Positions 26,505-35,679 are shown, counted from the stretch's first letter. The stretch: 64,000 nt of DNA from Gracilibacillus ureilyticus (GCF_900111195.1 NZ_FOGL01000001.1:372001-436000); one strand, 5' to 3'. Notes: generated by a model from the sequence alone, not told the origin. Numbers and translations: made by a program.

Positions 26505-27419
26505 ATGCAAGTCGTTTTTTTAGGGACTGGTGCCGGTTTACCTAGTAAAAGCAGGAATGTTACATCCGTTATACTCGATTTATTACAGGAAAATCAATCA
26601 ATGTGGATGTTTGACTGCGGGGAAGCAACCCAGCACCAGATTTTACATACAAACATAAAACCCCGTAAAGTAACAAAGATCTTTATTACCCATCTACACG
26701 GTGATCATATATACGGACTTCCAGGTTTCTTGAGCAGTCGTTCGTTCCAGGGAGGTTCAGACCCTGTAACTATTTATGGACCAGAAGGTTTGGAGCAATT
26801 TGTAAGGACGTGTTTAACAATTAGTCAAACGCATCTTTCTTATTCAATAAAGTTTGTTGAAATTAGTGATGGGATCATTTATGAGGATGATAAGTTTAAG
26901 GTGATTGCACAGTCACTAGATCACGGAATTACTAGTTTCGGATATCGAATTGTGGAAAAAGATCTTCCCGGAGCTTTATTAGTGGAAGAACTAAAAAAAC
27001 AAAACATTCCACCAGGTCCTATCTATCAGCAAATAAAAAACAATCCGACAGTTACACTGCCAAGCGGAGAGGTGATAGATACTTCCCGTTTCATCGGAAA
27101 GTCCAAGCAAGGAAAAGTTGTTGTTATATTTGGGGATACGCGCTTTAAGGAAACACATTACTTACTGGCGGAGAATGCGGATCTCCTCATACATGAGGCG
27201 ACTTTTTCAGGTTCACAGGAGGAGCTTGCAAATGAATATTACCATTCAACAACGATTCAGGCAGCTGCCATTGCAAAAAATGCAAAGGCAAAGAAACTTA
27301 TATTAACTCATATTTCAGCAAGGTTTCAAGAGCAGGACTATGAAAACCTTGTAAAAGAGGCTAAGAGCATCTTCCCGAATACAGAAATTGCAAAAGACTA
27401 TACTCGGTTTACTGTTTAA
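26505..27419 (+). CDS. rnz: ribonuclease Z
   Basis: 304 aa. Zinc-dependent endonuclease that removes 3′ trailers from tRNA precursors. The metallo-β-lactamase motif HLHGDH is at 63–68; the exosite arm (about residues 150–185), GDTRF (about 205–209) and LILTHISAR (about 264–272) are all present. The stop codon lies in the loop region of the following terminator. Confidence 0.95.
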   Translation: MQVVFLGTGAGLPSKSRNVTSVILDLLQENQSMWMFDCGEATQHQILHTNIKPRKVTKIFITHLHGDHIYGLPGFLSSRSFQGGSDPVTIYGPEGLEQFVRTCLTISQTHLSYSIKFVEISDGIIYEDDKFKVIAQSLDHGITSFGYRIVEKDLPGALLVEELKKQNIPPGPIYQQIKNNPTVTLPSGEVIDTSRFIGKSKQGKVVVIFGDTRFKETHYLLAENADLLIHEATFSGSQEELANEYYHSTTIQAAAIAKNAKAKKLILTHISARFQEQDYENLVKEAKSIFPNTEIAKDYTRFTV

Positions 27420-27441
27420 TAAGCAAACCGAGTATAGTTTT
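27397..27441. terminator. bidirectional terminator between rnz and dinB
   Basis: Perfect 14-bp arms 27397–27410 and 27425–27438; the left arm is the last coding sequence of rnz. It is followed by TTTTAG on the plus strand and serves the convergent pair. Confidence 0.85.
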
Positions 27442-27443
27442 AG

Positions 27444-28532
27444 TTAGAAGAAACTAAGCTGGTATGTGACATCTTCTTTTCTCTTCGCATCCTGCATCGT
27501 AATACCAAGAAGTCTAATTGCTTCACCATTCCAATGCTGATTTAACAATAATTCACTATAATAAAATATATCCTCCTTGGAAATAATGTATGTTGGCAAT
27601 TTCATCCTTCTTGTGATCGTTTTTCGATTACCATAACGGATCATTATTTGAATTGCATCACTGACAGCGTTTTTTCTGTCTAACCGAACCGCAACATTGT
27701 ATGCAATATCATTCAACTGAAGGATTAATTCATCATAATCTAATATATCTTTCGGGAATGTTGCAGAACTTCCAATACTTTTGAAAGCAGCTGCTTGAAG
27801 AGGATCAACAGGTCTGGGATCATTTCCTGAAGCTCTAGCTTTTAATTTTTCACCATTAATTCCAAGCAGCATCTTCAGGAGCTGTGGATCAGCATTTGCA
27901 ATTTCTCCAATATTATTTATATTATGTTTCCTAAGTTTTTCAGCAGATTTTCTTCCAACCCCGTACATTTCCTCCACAGGCAGCGGCCATAGTTTTGACT
28001 GAATATCCCTTTTTCTAAGTATAGTGATGCCGTTCGGTTTTTTCATATCTGAGCCCATTTTTGCTAAGAACTTATTCGGGGCAATACCAATACTTGATGG
28101 TAAATTTAACTGTACAAGAAGTTCTTTTTGAATAGAATGCGCGATTTCCACAGGACTGCCTAAGTGACTGCATGTGGTAATATCCACGAATGCCTCATCA
28201 ATAGATACAGGTTCTACATACGGGGTGTATGATTCCAGTAATTTAAATATTTGTTGAGATACTTCCCTGTATCTTGGAAAGTCCGGTCTCAGTACAACCA
28301 GCTTTGGACAGAGCTTTCTAGCTTCCCATAATGGCATAGTAGTTTTCACGCCGAAATTTCTCGCCTCATAGCTGCATGTTACTATAATCCCTTTCCGTTC
28401 ATCAGGATTACCAGCTATCGCTACTGGTTTACCTTTCAGTTCCGGTTTATCAGCTATTTCAACAGAGGCATAGAAACAATTCATATCAACATGCAAAATA
28501 ACATAACCGTTTTTCGGATACCAACTTTTCAT
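27444..28532 (-). CDS. dinB: Y-family DNA polymerase (Pol IV type)
   Basis: 362 aa translesion polymerase. Catalytic acidic residues lie in ILHVDMNCFYASVE (D16) and PVSIDEAFVD (D112, E113). The helix-hairpin-helix YGVGRKSAEKL and the little-finger domain follow. The C-terminus ends in QLSFF, a typical β-clamp-binding pentapeptide. It corresponds to B. subtilis YqjH (PolY1). It follows the M20 peptidase by 18 nt on the minus strand. Confidence 0.94.
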   Translation of the reverse strand: MKSWYPKNGYVILHVDMNCFYASVEIADKPELKGKPVAIAGNPDERKGIIVTCSYEARNFGVKTTMPLWEARKLCPKLVVLRPDFPRYREVSQQIFKLLESYTPYVEPVSIDEAFVDITTCSHLGSPVEIAHSIQKELLVQLNLPSSIGIAPNKFLAKMGSDMKKPNGITILRKRDIQSKLWPLPVEEMYGVGRKSAEKLRKHNINNIGEIANADPQLLKMLLGINGEKLKARASGNDPRPVDPLQAAAFKSIGSSATFPKDILDYDELILQLNDIAYNVAVRLDRKNAVSDAIQIMIRYGNRKTITRRMKLPTYIISKEDIFYYSELLLNQHWNGEAIRLLGITMQDAKRKEDVTYQLSFF

Positions 28533-28549
28533 AACACTTCACTTCTTTA

Positions 28550-29668
28550 TTATTTACTGTCTACTTCTTTAATAATTTCCATCATTAATTGCGGGATTTT
28601 CACTAATTGTTCTATTGATATTCTTTCACTAGTTGTGTGGATATTCTCATAGCCAATTGCTAAATTAACTGTTGGGATGCCTTTACCTGACAGATGATTT
28701 GCATCACTGCCACCACCGCTGGTTGCAAGCACAGGTTCAGTCTCCATATTTTTCACTGCCCGAACGGCTGTTTTTACCACCTCATCTTCCTCCCCGAAAC
28801 GATAGGATGGATACATGAGTTCAGTTTTTATGTCTACTTTCCCTCCCATCGCTGCTGCAGTCGATTCCAGTGCTTCCACCATTTGTTTTACTTGCACATC
28901 TAATTTTTTTTCAGATAACGACCTTGCTTCAGCGACTAATAATACTTGCTCACACACTACATTAGTTGGTCCTTTCCCCTCGAAACTCCCAATATTTGCT
29001 GTTGTTTCCTCATCAATCCTCCCAAGCGGCATATTGGTAACAGCTTTGGCTGTTAAACTGATGGCGGAAATTCCCTTTTCCGGACTAACCCCCGCGTGAG
29101 CCGCTCTCCCGTAAATTGTTGCATATATTTTCACTTGTGATGGTGCCGCAGTAATAATCTGTCCGACCTCTCCATCACTGTCTAATGCATATCCATATTT
29201 AACCGGGAGAGACGTTTCATCAAAATAACGGGAGCCGACAAGACCGGATTCCTCACCACTTGTAATCAGAAAATAGATATCTCCATGTTCAATTGTCCGT
29301 TCTTTTAATAGTAAGATAGTTTCGATAATCGCAGCAATGCCAGCTTTATCATCAGCGCCTAGTATGGTGGTACCATCTGAGCAAATATAGTCTTTCTGAA
29401 CAATTGGACTAATTCCATTACCTGGCGAAACGGTATCCATATGACTCGTAAAGTATATCGCTTCCTTATCAGCATTCCCCGGGTAACGAACTAGTATATT
29501 CCCTGCCTCATGGCTGGTGATTTCTGCCGTCTTATCCTCCATTACCTCCAGCCCCATCTCTTTGAAAAAACCTGTAAGATGATTTGCAATCTTTCTTTCG
29601 TGTTGAGTAACAGAATCAATTTTTACAAGTTCAAGAAACTGCTCGATGATTCTTTGTCTATTTACCAT
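28550..29668 (-). CDS. yqjE: M20 family metallopeptidase (YqjE, PepT-like)
   Basis: 372 aa di-zinc aminopeptidase-like hydrolase. Metal ligands are visible: HMDTV (H76, D78), GADDKAG (D106) and the general base/ligand pair SGEESG (E139, E140). The dimerisation domain includes AHAGVSPEKGISA, and the late motif SGGGSDANHLSG carries the final His. Substrate unknown; the tripeptidase T group is the closest I recognise. Likely co-transcribed with dinB. Confidence 0.9.
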   Translation of the reverse strand: MVNRQRIIEQFLELVKIDSVTQHERKIANHLTGFFKEMGLEVMEDKTAEITSHEAGNILVRYPGNADKEAIYFTSHMDTVSPGNGISPIVQKDYICSDGTTILGADDKAGIAAIIETILLLKERTIEHGDIYFLITSGEESGLVGSRYFDETSLPVKYGYALDSDGEVGQIITAAPSQVKIYATIYGRAAHAGVSPEKGISAISLTAKAVTNMPLGRIDEETTANIGSFEGKGPTNVVCEQVLLVAEARSLSEKKLDVQVKQMVEALESTAAAMGGKVDIKTELMYPSYRFGEEDEVVKTAVRAVKNMETEPVLATSGGGSDANHLSGKGIPTVNLAIGYENIHTTSERISIEQLVKIPQLMMEIIKEVDSK

Positions 29669-29707
29669 TACCTGTCCCTCCAGAAATATATTTTCCTTAT
29701 TATTTAC

Positions 29708-29736
29708 TTGTCCTGCTGATAAATACCATGTAAAAT
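29708..29736 (+). promoter_or_regulatory. sigma-A-type promoter of the Prli42-like gene
   Basis: TTGTCC (29708–29713), a 17-bp spacer and TAAAAT (29731–29736), 34 nt before the ATG. Confidence 0.5.
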
Positions 29737-29770
29737 AATAATAGTATTGTTGTTAAAGGAGGCTGTTTAC

Positions 29771-29872
29771 ATGGCATCAAAACGAGAAAAACGAACAAAA
29801 GTAATTGTATATATTATGATTATTGCAATGGTATTGTCTGCTCTTACAATGGGACTATCTTCATTTATCTAA
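29771..29872 (+). CDS. Prli42-like stressosome-associated membrane peptide (33 aa)
   Basis: A 33-codon ORF, MASKREKRTKVIVYIMIIAM followed by VLSALTMGLSSFI. A very basic head plus one membrane helix with the VVYxMIIxMVLS pattern matches Prli42, the miniprotein that anchors the stressosome to the membrane in Listeria and occurs widely in Bacillaceae. AAAGGAGG lies 8 nt before the ATG; it has its own promoter and terminator. A stressosome role is inferred from family membership only. Confidence 0.8.
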   Translation: MASKREKRTKVIVYIMIIAMVLSALTMGLSSFI

Positions 29873-29882
29873 ATCATGAAAA

Positions 29883-29917
29883 GGAATCAACATCATAGAT
29901 GTCGATTCCTTTTTTTA
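29883..29917 (+). terminator. terminator after the Prli42-like gene
   Basis: 12-bp arms (29883–29894 and 29898–29909, one mismatch) followed by eight T. Confidence 0.85.
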
Positions 29918-30030
29918 TTAATGTAGTAATTAATTTTATCACGGTGCTAACCGTCTGCAAGACCCCCACTGATCAAAGTCTCACTATTGATCTAATTCAG
30001 CCGTGTGAAAAATTGGAAAAGCTGCCCGTA

Positions 30031-30462
30031 TCACACTTCCTCACAATATTCATCAAATAGTTGCTGTAATCGGTTGACAACTTCTACCGGGCTATGTCCT
30101 TCTATTTCATTTCTTTCCACCATTTTGAGAATTTTCCCATCTTTCAGTAATGCAAAAGAAGGTGAGGATGGCGGATATCCTTCAAAGTATTGTCTTGCCG
30201 TTTCGGTTGCCTCGCGGTCTTGCCCTGCGAATACTGTAACTAGTTGATCAGGTCGCTTATCATAATGGATAGCACTTGCAGCTGCCGGTCTTGCAACGCC
30301 ACCGGCACATCCACATGTGGAATTTACCATGACGAGTGTTGTACCATTCTTTTCTAACGCTTCTTTCACCTCTTCAGGTGTTTTCAATTCGCTATAACCC
30401 GCGCCTGTAATTTCAGTTCTTGCAGTTTCTACAATATCTCCCATAAATAAATTAAAGTCCAT
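30031..30462 (-). CDS. brxB: bacilliredoxin BrxB (YphP/YqiW family)
   Basis: 143 aa. Bacilliredoxins remove bacillithiol from S-bacillithiolated proteins. The CGC active site is at C50–C52 in [15 protein letters not shown]. The sequence [18 protein letters not shown] at the N-terminus is typical. Placement near the yqj genes points to BrxB (YqiW) rather than BrxA. It follows the sensor kinase gene after about 90 nt, with no terminator recognised between them. The 113 nt downstream hold no supported feature. Confidence 0.9.
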   Translation of the reverse strand: MDFNLFMGDIVETARTEITGAGYSELKTPEEVKEALEKNGTTLVMVNSTCGCAGGVARPAAASAIHYDKRPDQLVTVFAGQDREATETARQYFEGYPPSSPSFALLKDGKILKMVERNEIEGHSPVEVVNRLQQLFDEYCEEV

Positions 30463-30556
30463 GCCGTCTACTCCTTTTTAATCAATTCGTTAATTATCAT
30501 CTTATCAACATACTGTACTTTTTTCAAACAGAATAACTTACACCTGTCAAAGCTAT

Positions 30557-32356
30557 CTACACGATTGGGAGGACTATTTCAAAAGTTGTTCCGCTGCTGT
30601 CACTCTCATACAGAGATATACTGCCCTGATGACTTTTTATTATATTGCTTACAACATTTAAGCCTAAGCCTGTACCATTGGATTTAGATGTAGAGAACGG
30701 TTCAAATAGTGTATGTTTAATTGAGTCAGGCACTCCTGGCCCGCTGTCCTGAATTCTTAATATAATTTCCTTGCGCCTGACAAATGATACTATTTTAATA
30801 GATCCTTGCGCCCCTATTGCTTCCAGACTGTTTCTTATTAAATTGAGAAACACTTGCTTCAACTGTTTGGAATCTGCCAGAACTTCCTGGTCAGCTAAAT
30901 TCATACTGAATCTGATACTCTTTGCATCAAACGTACTCTGCAGTAATGGAATTAATTCATTTAAAATTTCGCTCACTTTTATTGGACGCTTCTCTGGCTC
31001 CTTCTGGTGGGACATGAGCAGCATCTGCTCAACTATTTCATAAAGCCGTTCAATTTCTTTCATTATCAGTGTAAAATTAAACCTTTTTAGCTCCTCGGCA
31101 TTTAATGATTCTTGCATTAAAGTCAAAAATCCGTGAATGACTGTTAATGGATTTCTAATCTCATGTGCCGATGAAGCTGCCATTTCACCGACAAGCGCTA
31201 ATTTTTCCGATTGAACGATTCGTTTTTCCAGATAAGTTGATTCGGTTATATCAATAAAGTAAAAAATTCTGCCAGTATGCATATCATGGCTGTCTTTAAG
31301 ATCGGTTTGCGATACGAGAAAAACGTATTCCTCATTTTGTAAAGGGACAGAAATTTTCTTGTTAAAATAGTTTTCTTCCGATAAAAACATCTGGATCAAC
31401 GGATTCGTTTCTATATTTTCCAGAGAAATAGAGTTGCTCAACTTGTTAATATCCATACCTAACAAATTATTCACAAAGGAATTCGCAGTATATTCCTTTT
31501 CATTTTTATCATATGTAATAATTCCGATAGGCAGTGAATTAAGAATTTGTTCGTGCTTCAGTTTATCTCTTATAATTTTTTGGAATGATTGCTGTAAACT
31601 TTGTGACATTCGATTTATTGATATAGCTAAGCTGCGAAATTCTATTTGTCTGGGCTGGTTTAATAAGATCCCGTAATCCCCATTAGCCACTTTATCTACT
31701 TTCTCTACCATTTCTTCAATTGGTTTTGTCATATTACGACTCATCCGGTATGATAAGTAGACAGATACTATAACCCCTAAAAATGTTAATACTAATAAAA
31801 TATAAATCGATTTTTCGATGATAACAGGAAAAGCTTTTGTGTTATTATCAAACGAATTTAATTCATTAAGTCTTTTTGTTTCTATTTCAGTGATTATCGA
31901 ATTAACTTCCGGAAGATATTCATTTTGCAATACACTTTCTGCTGCATCCTTTTCTCTGTACTCCAGCAAGCCTGCAACCTTATTGGTAATTATAAAGTCC
32001 AGCAACATTACCCGATTATTTAATTGCTCTATACTATTTGGCAATTCGGTTATCTCTTCAATTGATTCCCGTTCTAATGTTTGAACAATAGACTCATATT
32101 CCTCAATAAACTCTTCGTGTGTCTGATAATTCACATGAGCTTCTACGAGATTTTTTTTAATCTTTAATTCTTTTTCCAGGTGGTTATACCAAACTAAATT
32201 AGGAAGGTTATCATCCTTAATCTTATTTGTTACTTTACTAATTTCATCGATTGACTGAATCAGGAAAATAGAAAAGCCGCTGAAAATGACTAAAATTATG
32301 AGAAGAATCGTGAGAAGCTTATTTCGTAAAGATAACTGCTTAATAAAATTACTCAT
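30557..32356 (-). CDS. membrane sensor histidine kinase, sporulation-kinase type, orphan
   Basis: 599 aa. TM1 about 13–33, a mostly helical extracellular region of about 145 residues, TM2 about 183–203, HAMP about 204–258, PAS about 265–370, HisKA with H398 in SSAHEIRNPLTVIHGFL, and a HATPase domain with NLIRNSLEAIG and DSGPGVP. The H-box most resembles the Bacillus Kin kinases that phosphorylate Spo0F. No response regulator is adjacent. It begins 9 nt after the BMP-family gene stop, with its AGGAGAG site overlapping that stop, so the two are coupled. I infer a ligand sensor feeding the phosphorelay. Confidence 0.85.
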   Translation of the reverse strand: MSNFIKQLSLRNKLLTILLIILVIFSGFSIFLIQSIDEISKVTNKIKDDNLPNLVWYNHLEKELKIKKNLVEAHVNYQTHEEFIEEYESIVQTLERESIEEITELPNSIEQLNNRVMLLDFIITNKVAGLLEYREKDAAESVLQNEYLPEVNSIITEIETKRLNELNSFDNNTKAFPVIIEKSIYILLVLTFLGVIVSVYLSYRMSRNMTKPIEEMVEKVDKVANGDYGILLNQPRQIEFRSLAISINRMSQSLQQSFQKIIRDKLKHEQILNSLPIGIITYDKNEKEYTANSFVNNLLGMDINKLSNSISLENIETNPLIQMFLSEENYFNKKISVPLQNEEYVFLVSQTDLKDSHDMHTGRIFYFIDITESTYLEKRIVQSEKLALVGEMAASSAHEIRNPLTVIHGFLTLMQESLNAEELKRFNFTLIMKEIERLYEIVEQMLLMSHQKEPEKRPIKVSEILNELIPLLQSTFDAKSIRFSMNLADQEVLADSKQLKQVFLNLIRNSLEAIGAQGSIKIVSFVRRKEIILRIQDSGPGVPDSIKHTLFEPFSTSKSNGTGLGLNVVSNIIKSHQGSISLYESDSSGTTFEIVLPIV

Positions 32357-32365
32357 GAAACTCTC

Positions 32366-33352
32366 CTAACCAGATGATAATATCTCTTGCTCTTTATTCT
32401 CAATAATAACTATCTCTTCTTTTGAAAACATGTTTCCTAAAGGAGCTAAACCATAAACACCATCTGTCGTATTCAGTATATTCTTTTGTGATGGAATACC
32501 TTCTTCACTAAAGTAATCATTCACAATTGCTTTGTATACTTGAGACACATCATTCAGTACACTTGTTAACATGTAATCTTCTGCCATGTATGCCTGGTCT
32601 TCTAAATAACCTATAACATAAATCCCTTCTGTTTTTGCTAGGTTTATTACTGACTGATTGTAACTGTTTCCCTTCGTGTAGATAATATCCACACCATCGT
32701 TAATCATCTTTCTCGCTATCTCCAATGCTTTCTCATGGTCATCCCGGCTATAAACAACGCTATACATCAATTCAATTTCCGGTTTTATCGAATTGATTCC
32801 CTCTGAAAAACCCCAATCCTTATGTTCGTTATTTACCGCATCAATTACTCCTATTTTGTTAGAGCTTGTTTTTAAAGCTGCTGCAACACCTGCGACATAT
32901 TCAATCTCCTGATGATCGAAAGTATAGACAGCTAAATTAGAATTGGTATAATCCCCATGAATCGTGACAAATTGGGTATCCTTATATAAATTTGTCAATT
33001 TATAAAAAATTTCCGAGAACTCTCTGCCATGACCGATTATGAGCCCTGTTCCCTCCTGAATCGCCTGCTGAATAATGTTTTCCAGCTCAACATCCAAATT
33101 CACTTCACTTTCAAGAGTAACTTCTGCATTGAAGAGATTGTCTATCTTCATTTTACCCTTATACGCCTGACTTCCCCAACTCTGATCTGTTACTTTATCA
33201 GTTGTGACAATCAATATCTTTTCAGGTTCCTGTGCTGAAGCATTCATGTCACTCATAATTTGATTAGAGCGAAGCAATAGAAAAATAAAAAAAACAGATG
33301 TTACCAATAATGTTATCAGTAATATGTATGTTAATTGTTTCTTAGGTTCCAC
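32366..33352 (-). CDS. membrane-anchored BMP/Med-family ligand-binding protein
   Basis: About 328 aa. One N-terminal membrane anchor (about residues 6–28) and no lipobox cysteine, then a periplasmic-binding-type BMP domain (KILIVTTDKVTDQSWGSQAYKG, GHGREFSEIF, IGVIDAV, VDIIYTKGNSYNQ, GYLEDQAYMAEDYMLTSVL). The family includes PnrA nucleoside-binding proteins and B. subtilis Med. The GTG at 33352 lies 8 nt from GAGG; an upstream in-frame GTG (33370) lacks a site. No ABC permease or ATPase is nearby, so a sensory rather than transport role with the kinase is inferred. Confidence 0.82.
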   Translation of the reverse strand: MEPKKQLTYILLITLLVTSVFFIFLLLRSNQIMSDMNASAQEPEKILIVTTDKVTDQSWGSQAYKGKMKIDNLFNAEVTLESEVNLDVELENIIQQAIQEGTGLIIGHGREFSEIFYKLTNLYKDTQFVTIHGDYTNSNLAVYTFDHQEIEYVAGVAAALKTSSNKIGVIDAVNNEHKDWGFSEGINSIKPEIELMYSVVYSRDDHEKALEIARKMINDGVDIIYTKGNSYNQSVINLAKTEGIYVIGYLEDQAYMAEDYMLTSVLNDVSQVYKAIVNDYFSEEGIPSQKNILNTTDGVYGLAPLGNMFSKEEIVIIENKEQEILSSG

Positions 33353-33650
33353 TGTCATCACCTCGCTCACTAACCTAGCAGATTGTATGCAGGATGAAAA
33401 AATTCATCCCTGTAAATAATACACACTTCATGCAAAATGGAAAAGGTAATTCGGATCATTTCCATAGGTTTTCATGTTGTCTCCTATTATACATAAGTTT
33501 TTCCAATTTGAACACATATTTTTACACTATTCAATCAATTTCGACAAAATATGCATTTACTCTCTTTCTGATTCAAGCATAAAACACACTAAGGTATGCA
33601 TACAATGAAGTAGGTTGTCCAACGATATTCGTATTTATAGGAGGGGGATT
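33353..33650. other. 298-nt divergent intergenic region upstream of the BMP–kinase operon and terC
   Basis: It holds a perfect 7-bp hairpin with a 4-nt loop (33392–33409) 40 nt upstream of the BMP gene, and a 10-bp palindrome GTATGCATAC (33594–33603) upstream of terC. I could not assign −35/−10 pairs with confidence. No Mn-sensing yybP-ykoY consensus was found. Confidence 0.4.
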
Positions 33651-34334
33651 ATGTTTACATTAATGTCCGCGCTTGATCTTGACTGGTTCCGGCTGTTACA
33701 AATCATCTCTATTGATATAGTTTTATCTGGAGATAATGCTTTAATCATTGCTTTAGCAACAAAAAATCTGCCAAAAAAATTTCAGAATAAAGCTATATTA
33801 ATAGGGGTTGGCGGGGCAATAGCTTTACGAATTATTTTTGCCAGTGGAATTGTATACTTACTGAAGTTTCCGTTTATTTATTTAATTGGGGGTATATTAC
33901 TAGTATGGATCAGTTATAAACTGTTAATAAATAACGAAGAGCAACAGCACATCGCATCTCACGATTCTGTTTATCGGGCTGTGTTAACAATTATTACTGC
34001 AGATGTCGTGATGAGCCTGGATAATGTTGTTGCTATTGCCGGCGCTTCTGAGGGGAATATATCCCTTCTTGCTATAGGTGTGCTTATTAGTATTCCGTTA
34101 ATGATTTATGGAGCGAAATTTATCGTTGTCTTACTTAATAAATACAGTTTCTTGATGTACATAGGTGCAGGCATACTTGTATTTACTGGGGCAGACATGA
34201 TTATCCATGAACCATTTGTACTCCAGACATTTAAAATCAACCATCATTTACTTACAATTGTCCTTTCTATTATTTTAACGATAGGTGTAATTTGGAGCGG
34301 TTATCTTTCTAAACAACAACACAAGGCAGGTTAA
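33651..34334 (+). CDS. TerC family integral membrane protein (YjbE-like)
   Basis: About 227 aa with seven or so membrane segments. The TerC signature acidic motifs are in VLSGDNALIIALA (about 21–33) and VVMSLDNVVAIAGAS (about 121–135). Family members export Mn(II) or help load Mn onto secreted proteins in Bacillus. AGGAGGGGG precedes the ATG at 33651; an in-frame ATG at 33615 has no ribosome site. The stop overlaps the convergent TRIC-like gene by 4 nt. Confidence 0.88.
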   Translation: MFTLMSALDLDWFRLLQIISIDIVLSGDNALIIALATKNLPKKFQNKAILIGVGGAIALRIIFASGIVYLLKFPFIYLIGGILLVWISYKLLINNEEQQHIASHDSVYRAVLTIITADVVMSLDNVVAIAGASEGNISLLAIGVLISIPLMIYGAKFIVVLLNKYSFLMYIGAGILVFTGADMIIHEPFVLQTFKINHHLLTIVLSIILTIGVIWSGYLSKQQHKAG

Positions 34335-34969
34335 GAATTTAATGTCCTTCTGTTTATTTTAGATTTACGATCAACAACAGGAATGTTCCATTTCCATTTA
34401 AGTGCGAGCATCCTTATGGTAAAAGTAATAATTAAACATAGATACAAGCTTATCACTGGTGGTACGAAGTCCGAACTGAATATTAATGCAATGGAGCCAG
34501 CAATTGATGCTATCCCATAAACTTCTTTCCGAAAAACCTGAGGTATTTCCTGTAAAAACACATCACGAAGCACTCCACCGCCGATTCCTGTAACTAATCC
34601 CATCGCAATGATCAGGAATGGTTGGGAATAATCAAAAGATAGTGCAGCATTTGCCCCCACCGCAGTAAATACTCCTAATCCGATTGCATCGAAAAAAGAG
34701 ATGCTGTGTTTAAACTTTCTCATCTGTTCATAAAATAGAATGGTAGCTAAACTAGCTAGCAGGCTAACTAAAAAATATTGGGGTTCCGCCAGGTTTGTTG
34801 GTGGAATTTTCCCAATCATCAGATCTCTGATAACGCCACCAGCCAATGCTGTCGTCAACCCTACCAGTATCACACCAAATATGTCCAATCTTTTTTGAAT
34901 GGCAAGTAAAGACCCGGATATGGCAAAAGCAACCGTTCCGATAAAAACAAATAGTTCAATAAGTAGCAT
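34331..34969 (-). CDS. TRIC-like (UPF0126) cation channel family membrane protein
   Basis: 212 aa. Two repeated halves, each three membrane segments, carry the family glycine/acidic motifs ALAGGVIRDLMIGKIPP (about 42–58) and GIGGGVLRDVFLQEIPQVF (about 126–144). Prokaryotic TRIC proteins form trimeric monovalent-cation channels. It follows the 205-aa channel-like gene after 20 nt and may be its operon partner. The C-terminal basic tail is soluble. Confidence 0.87.
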   Translation of the reverse strand: MLLIELFVFIGTVAFAISGSLLAIQKRLDIFGVILVGLTTALAGGVIRDLMIGKIPPTNLAEPQYFLVSLLASLATILFYEQMRKFKHSISFFDAIGLGVFTAVGANAALSFDYSQPFLIIAMGLVTGIGGGVLRDVFLQEIPQVFRKEVYGIASIAGSIALIFSSDFVPPVISLYLCLIITFTIRMLALKWKWNIPVVDRKSKINRRTLNS

Positions 34970-34989
34970 AGCAACCTCCTGTAGAATAA

Positions 34990-35607
34990 CTAATAAGCGG
35001 ATTTAAAATCTCTATAAATTGTTTCAAATTTATTTAAAGCCCATTGTAGTGCCAGACCTTGAATAATTACACCTAAAATAGAAGTAATCGTTAAGCAAAT
35101 AATTGTCGGGAAATGTTCTACTGATTCTAGACTGTTAGCAAACATAAATAAATGCTTAAAAACAACCATAAATGCATCTGGCCATTGATAAAATTTATTA
35201 TCCATTAGCCAGACTCCAACAGATTCTATTAGCAGAAGAATCGGGACAAGGATACTCAGAATAAATTTTGTCATTGTGTTCATTTTTTTCAAGTATGGTT
35301 CGACGTAATATTTAGTAATTGTTTTAATTCTGAATAAATAAATAATCCTGACAATTCTTGCTAACTGAAAGAACTGGTCAAATGGTATGATTGCAATTAA
35401 GAGAAAAGGATTTTTTTTAATAAAACTCCACTTACTTTCCACAACTATAAACCGAATGACAAAATCAATAAAGAAAATTAGCCAGACAATCCAGTTTATT
35501 GCAGAATTCACTTCATTTTCAGTCCATAAGGTAAGGATTGTAATAACAACCAGCGCGATCATTAGCGAATCATATGCAATTTTTAATTTATCCTGCAATT
35601 TAATCAC
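34990..35607 (-). CDS. voltage-sensor-like ion channel family membrane protein without a K+ filter
   Basis: 205 aa. Helices S1–S4 span about residues 10–95; the S4-like segment FQLARIVRIIYLFRIK has spaced arginines. Two further helices (about 112–133 and 165–195) flank a pore-like stretch FKHLFMFANSLESVEHFPT where a potassium channel would have TVGYGD. No selectivity filter is present. It resembles six-helix voltage-gated channels in outline; function unknown. First gene of a pair with the TRIC-like protein. Confidence 0.7.
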   Translation of the reverse strand: MIKLQDKLKIAYDSLMIALVVITILTLWTENEVNSAINWIVWLIFFIDFVIRFIVVESKWSFIKKNPFLLIAIIPFDQFFQLARIVRIIYLFRIKTITKYYVEPYLKKMNTMTKFILSILVPILLLIESVGVWLMDNKFYQWPDAFMVVFKHLFMFANSLESVEHFPTIICLTITSILGVIIQGLALQWALNKFETIYRDFKSAY

Positions 35608-35645
35608 ACCATATCAATGAAATAATATCAGGAGCGTAGGAAATT

Positions 35646-35679
35646 GAAAAGAAACCCTATGTGAAAAACACGGGTTTCT
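35646..35679 (-). terminator. terminator after the bkd operon
   Basis: 8-bp arms 35650–35657 and 35672–35679 with an inner GTG/CAC extension; on the minus strand followed by TTTTCAATTT. It lies 55 nt after the bkdB stop. Confidence 0.7.

Noticed and set aside
33410-33640. Mn-sensing yybP-ykoY riboswitch upstream of terC
   Set aside because: The conserved GGGGAGUAG-type core is absent; the protein is of the YjbE type, which often lacks this element.
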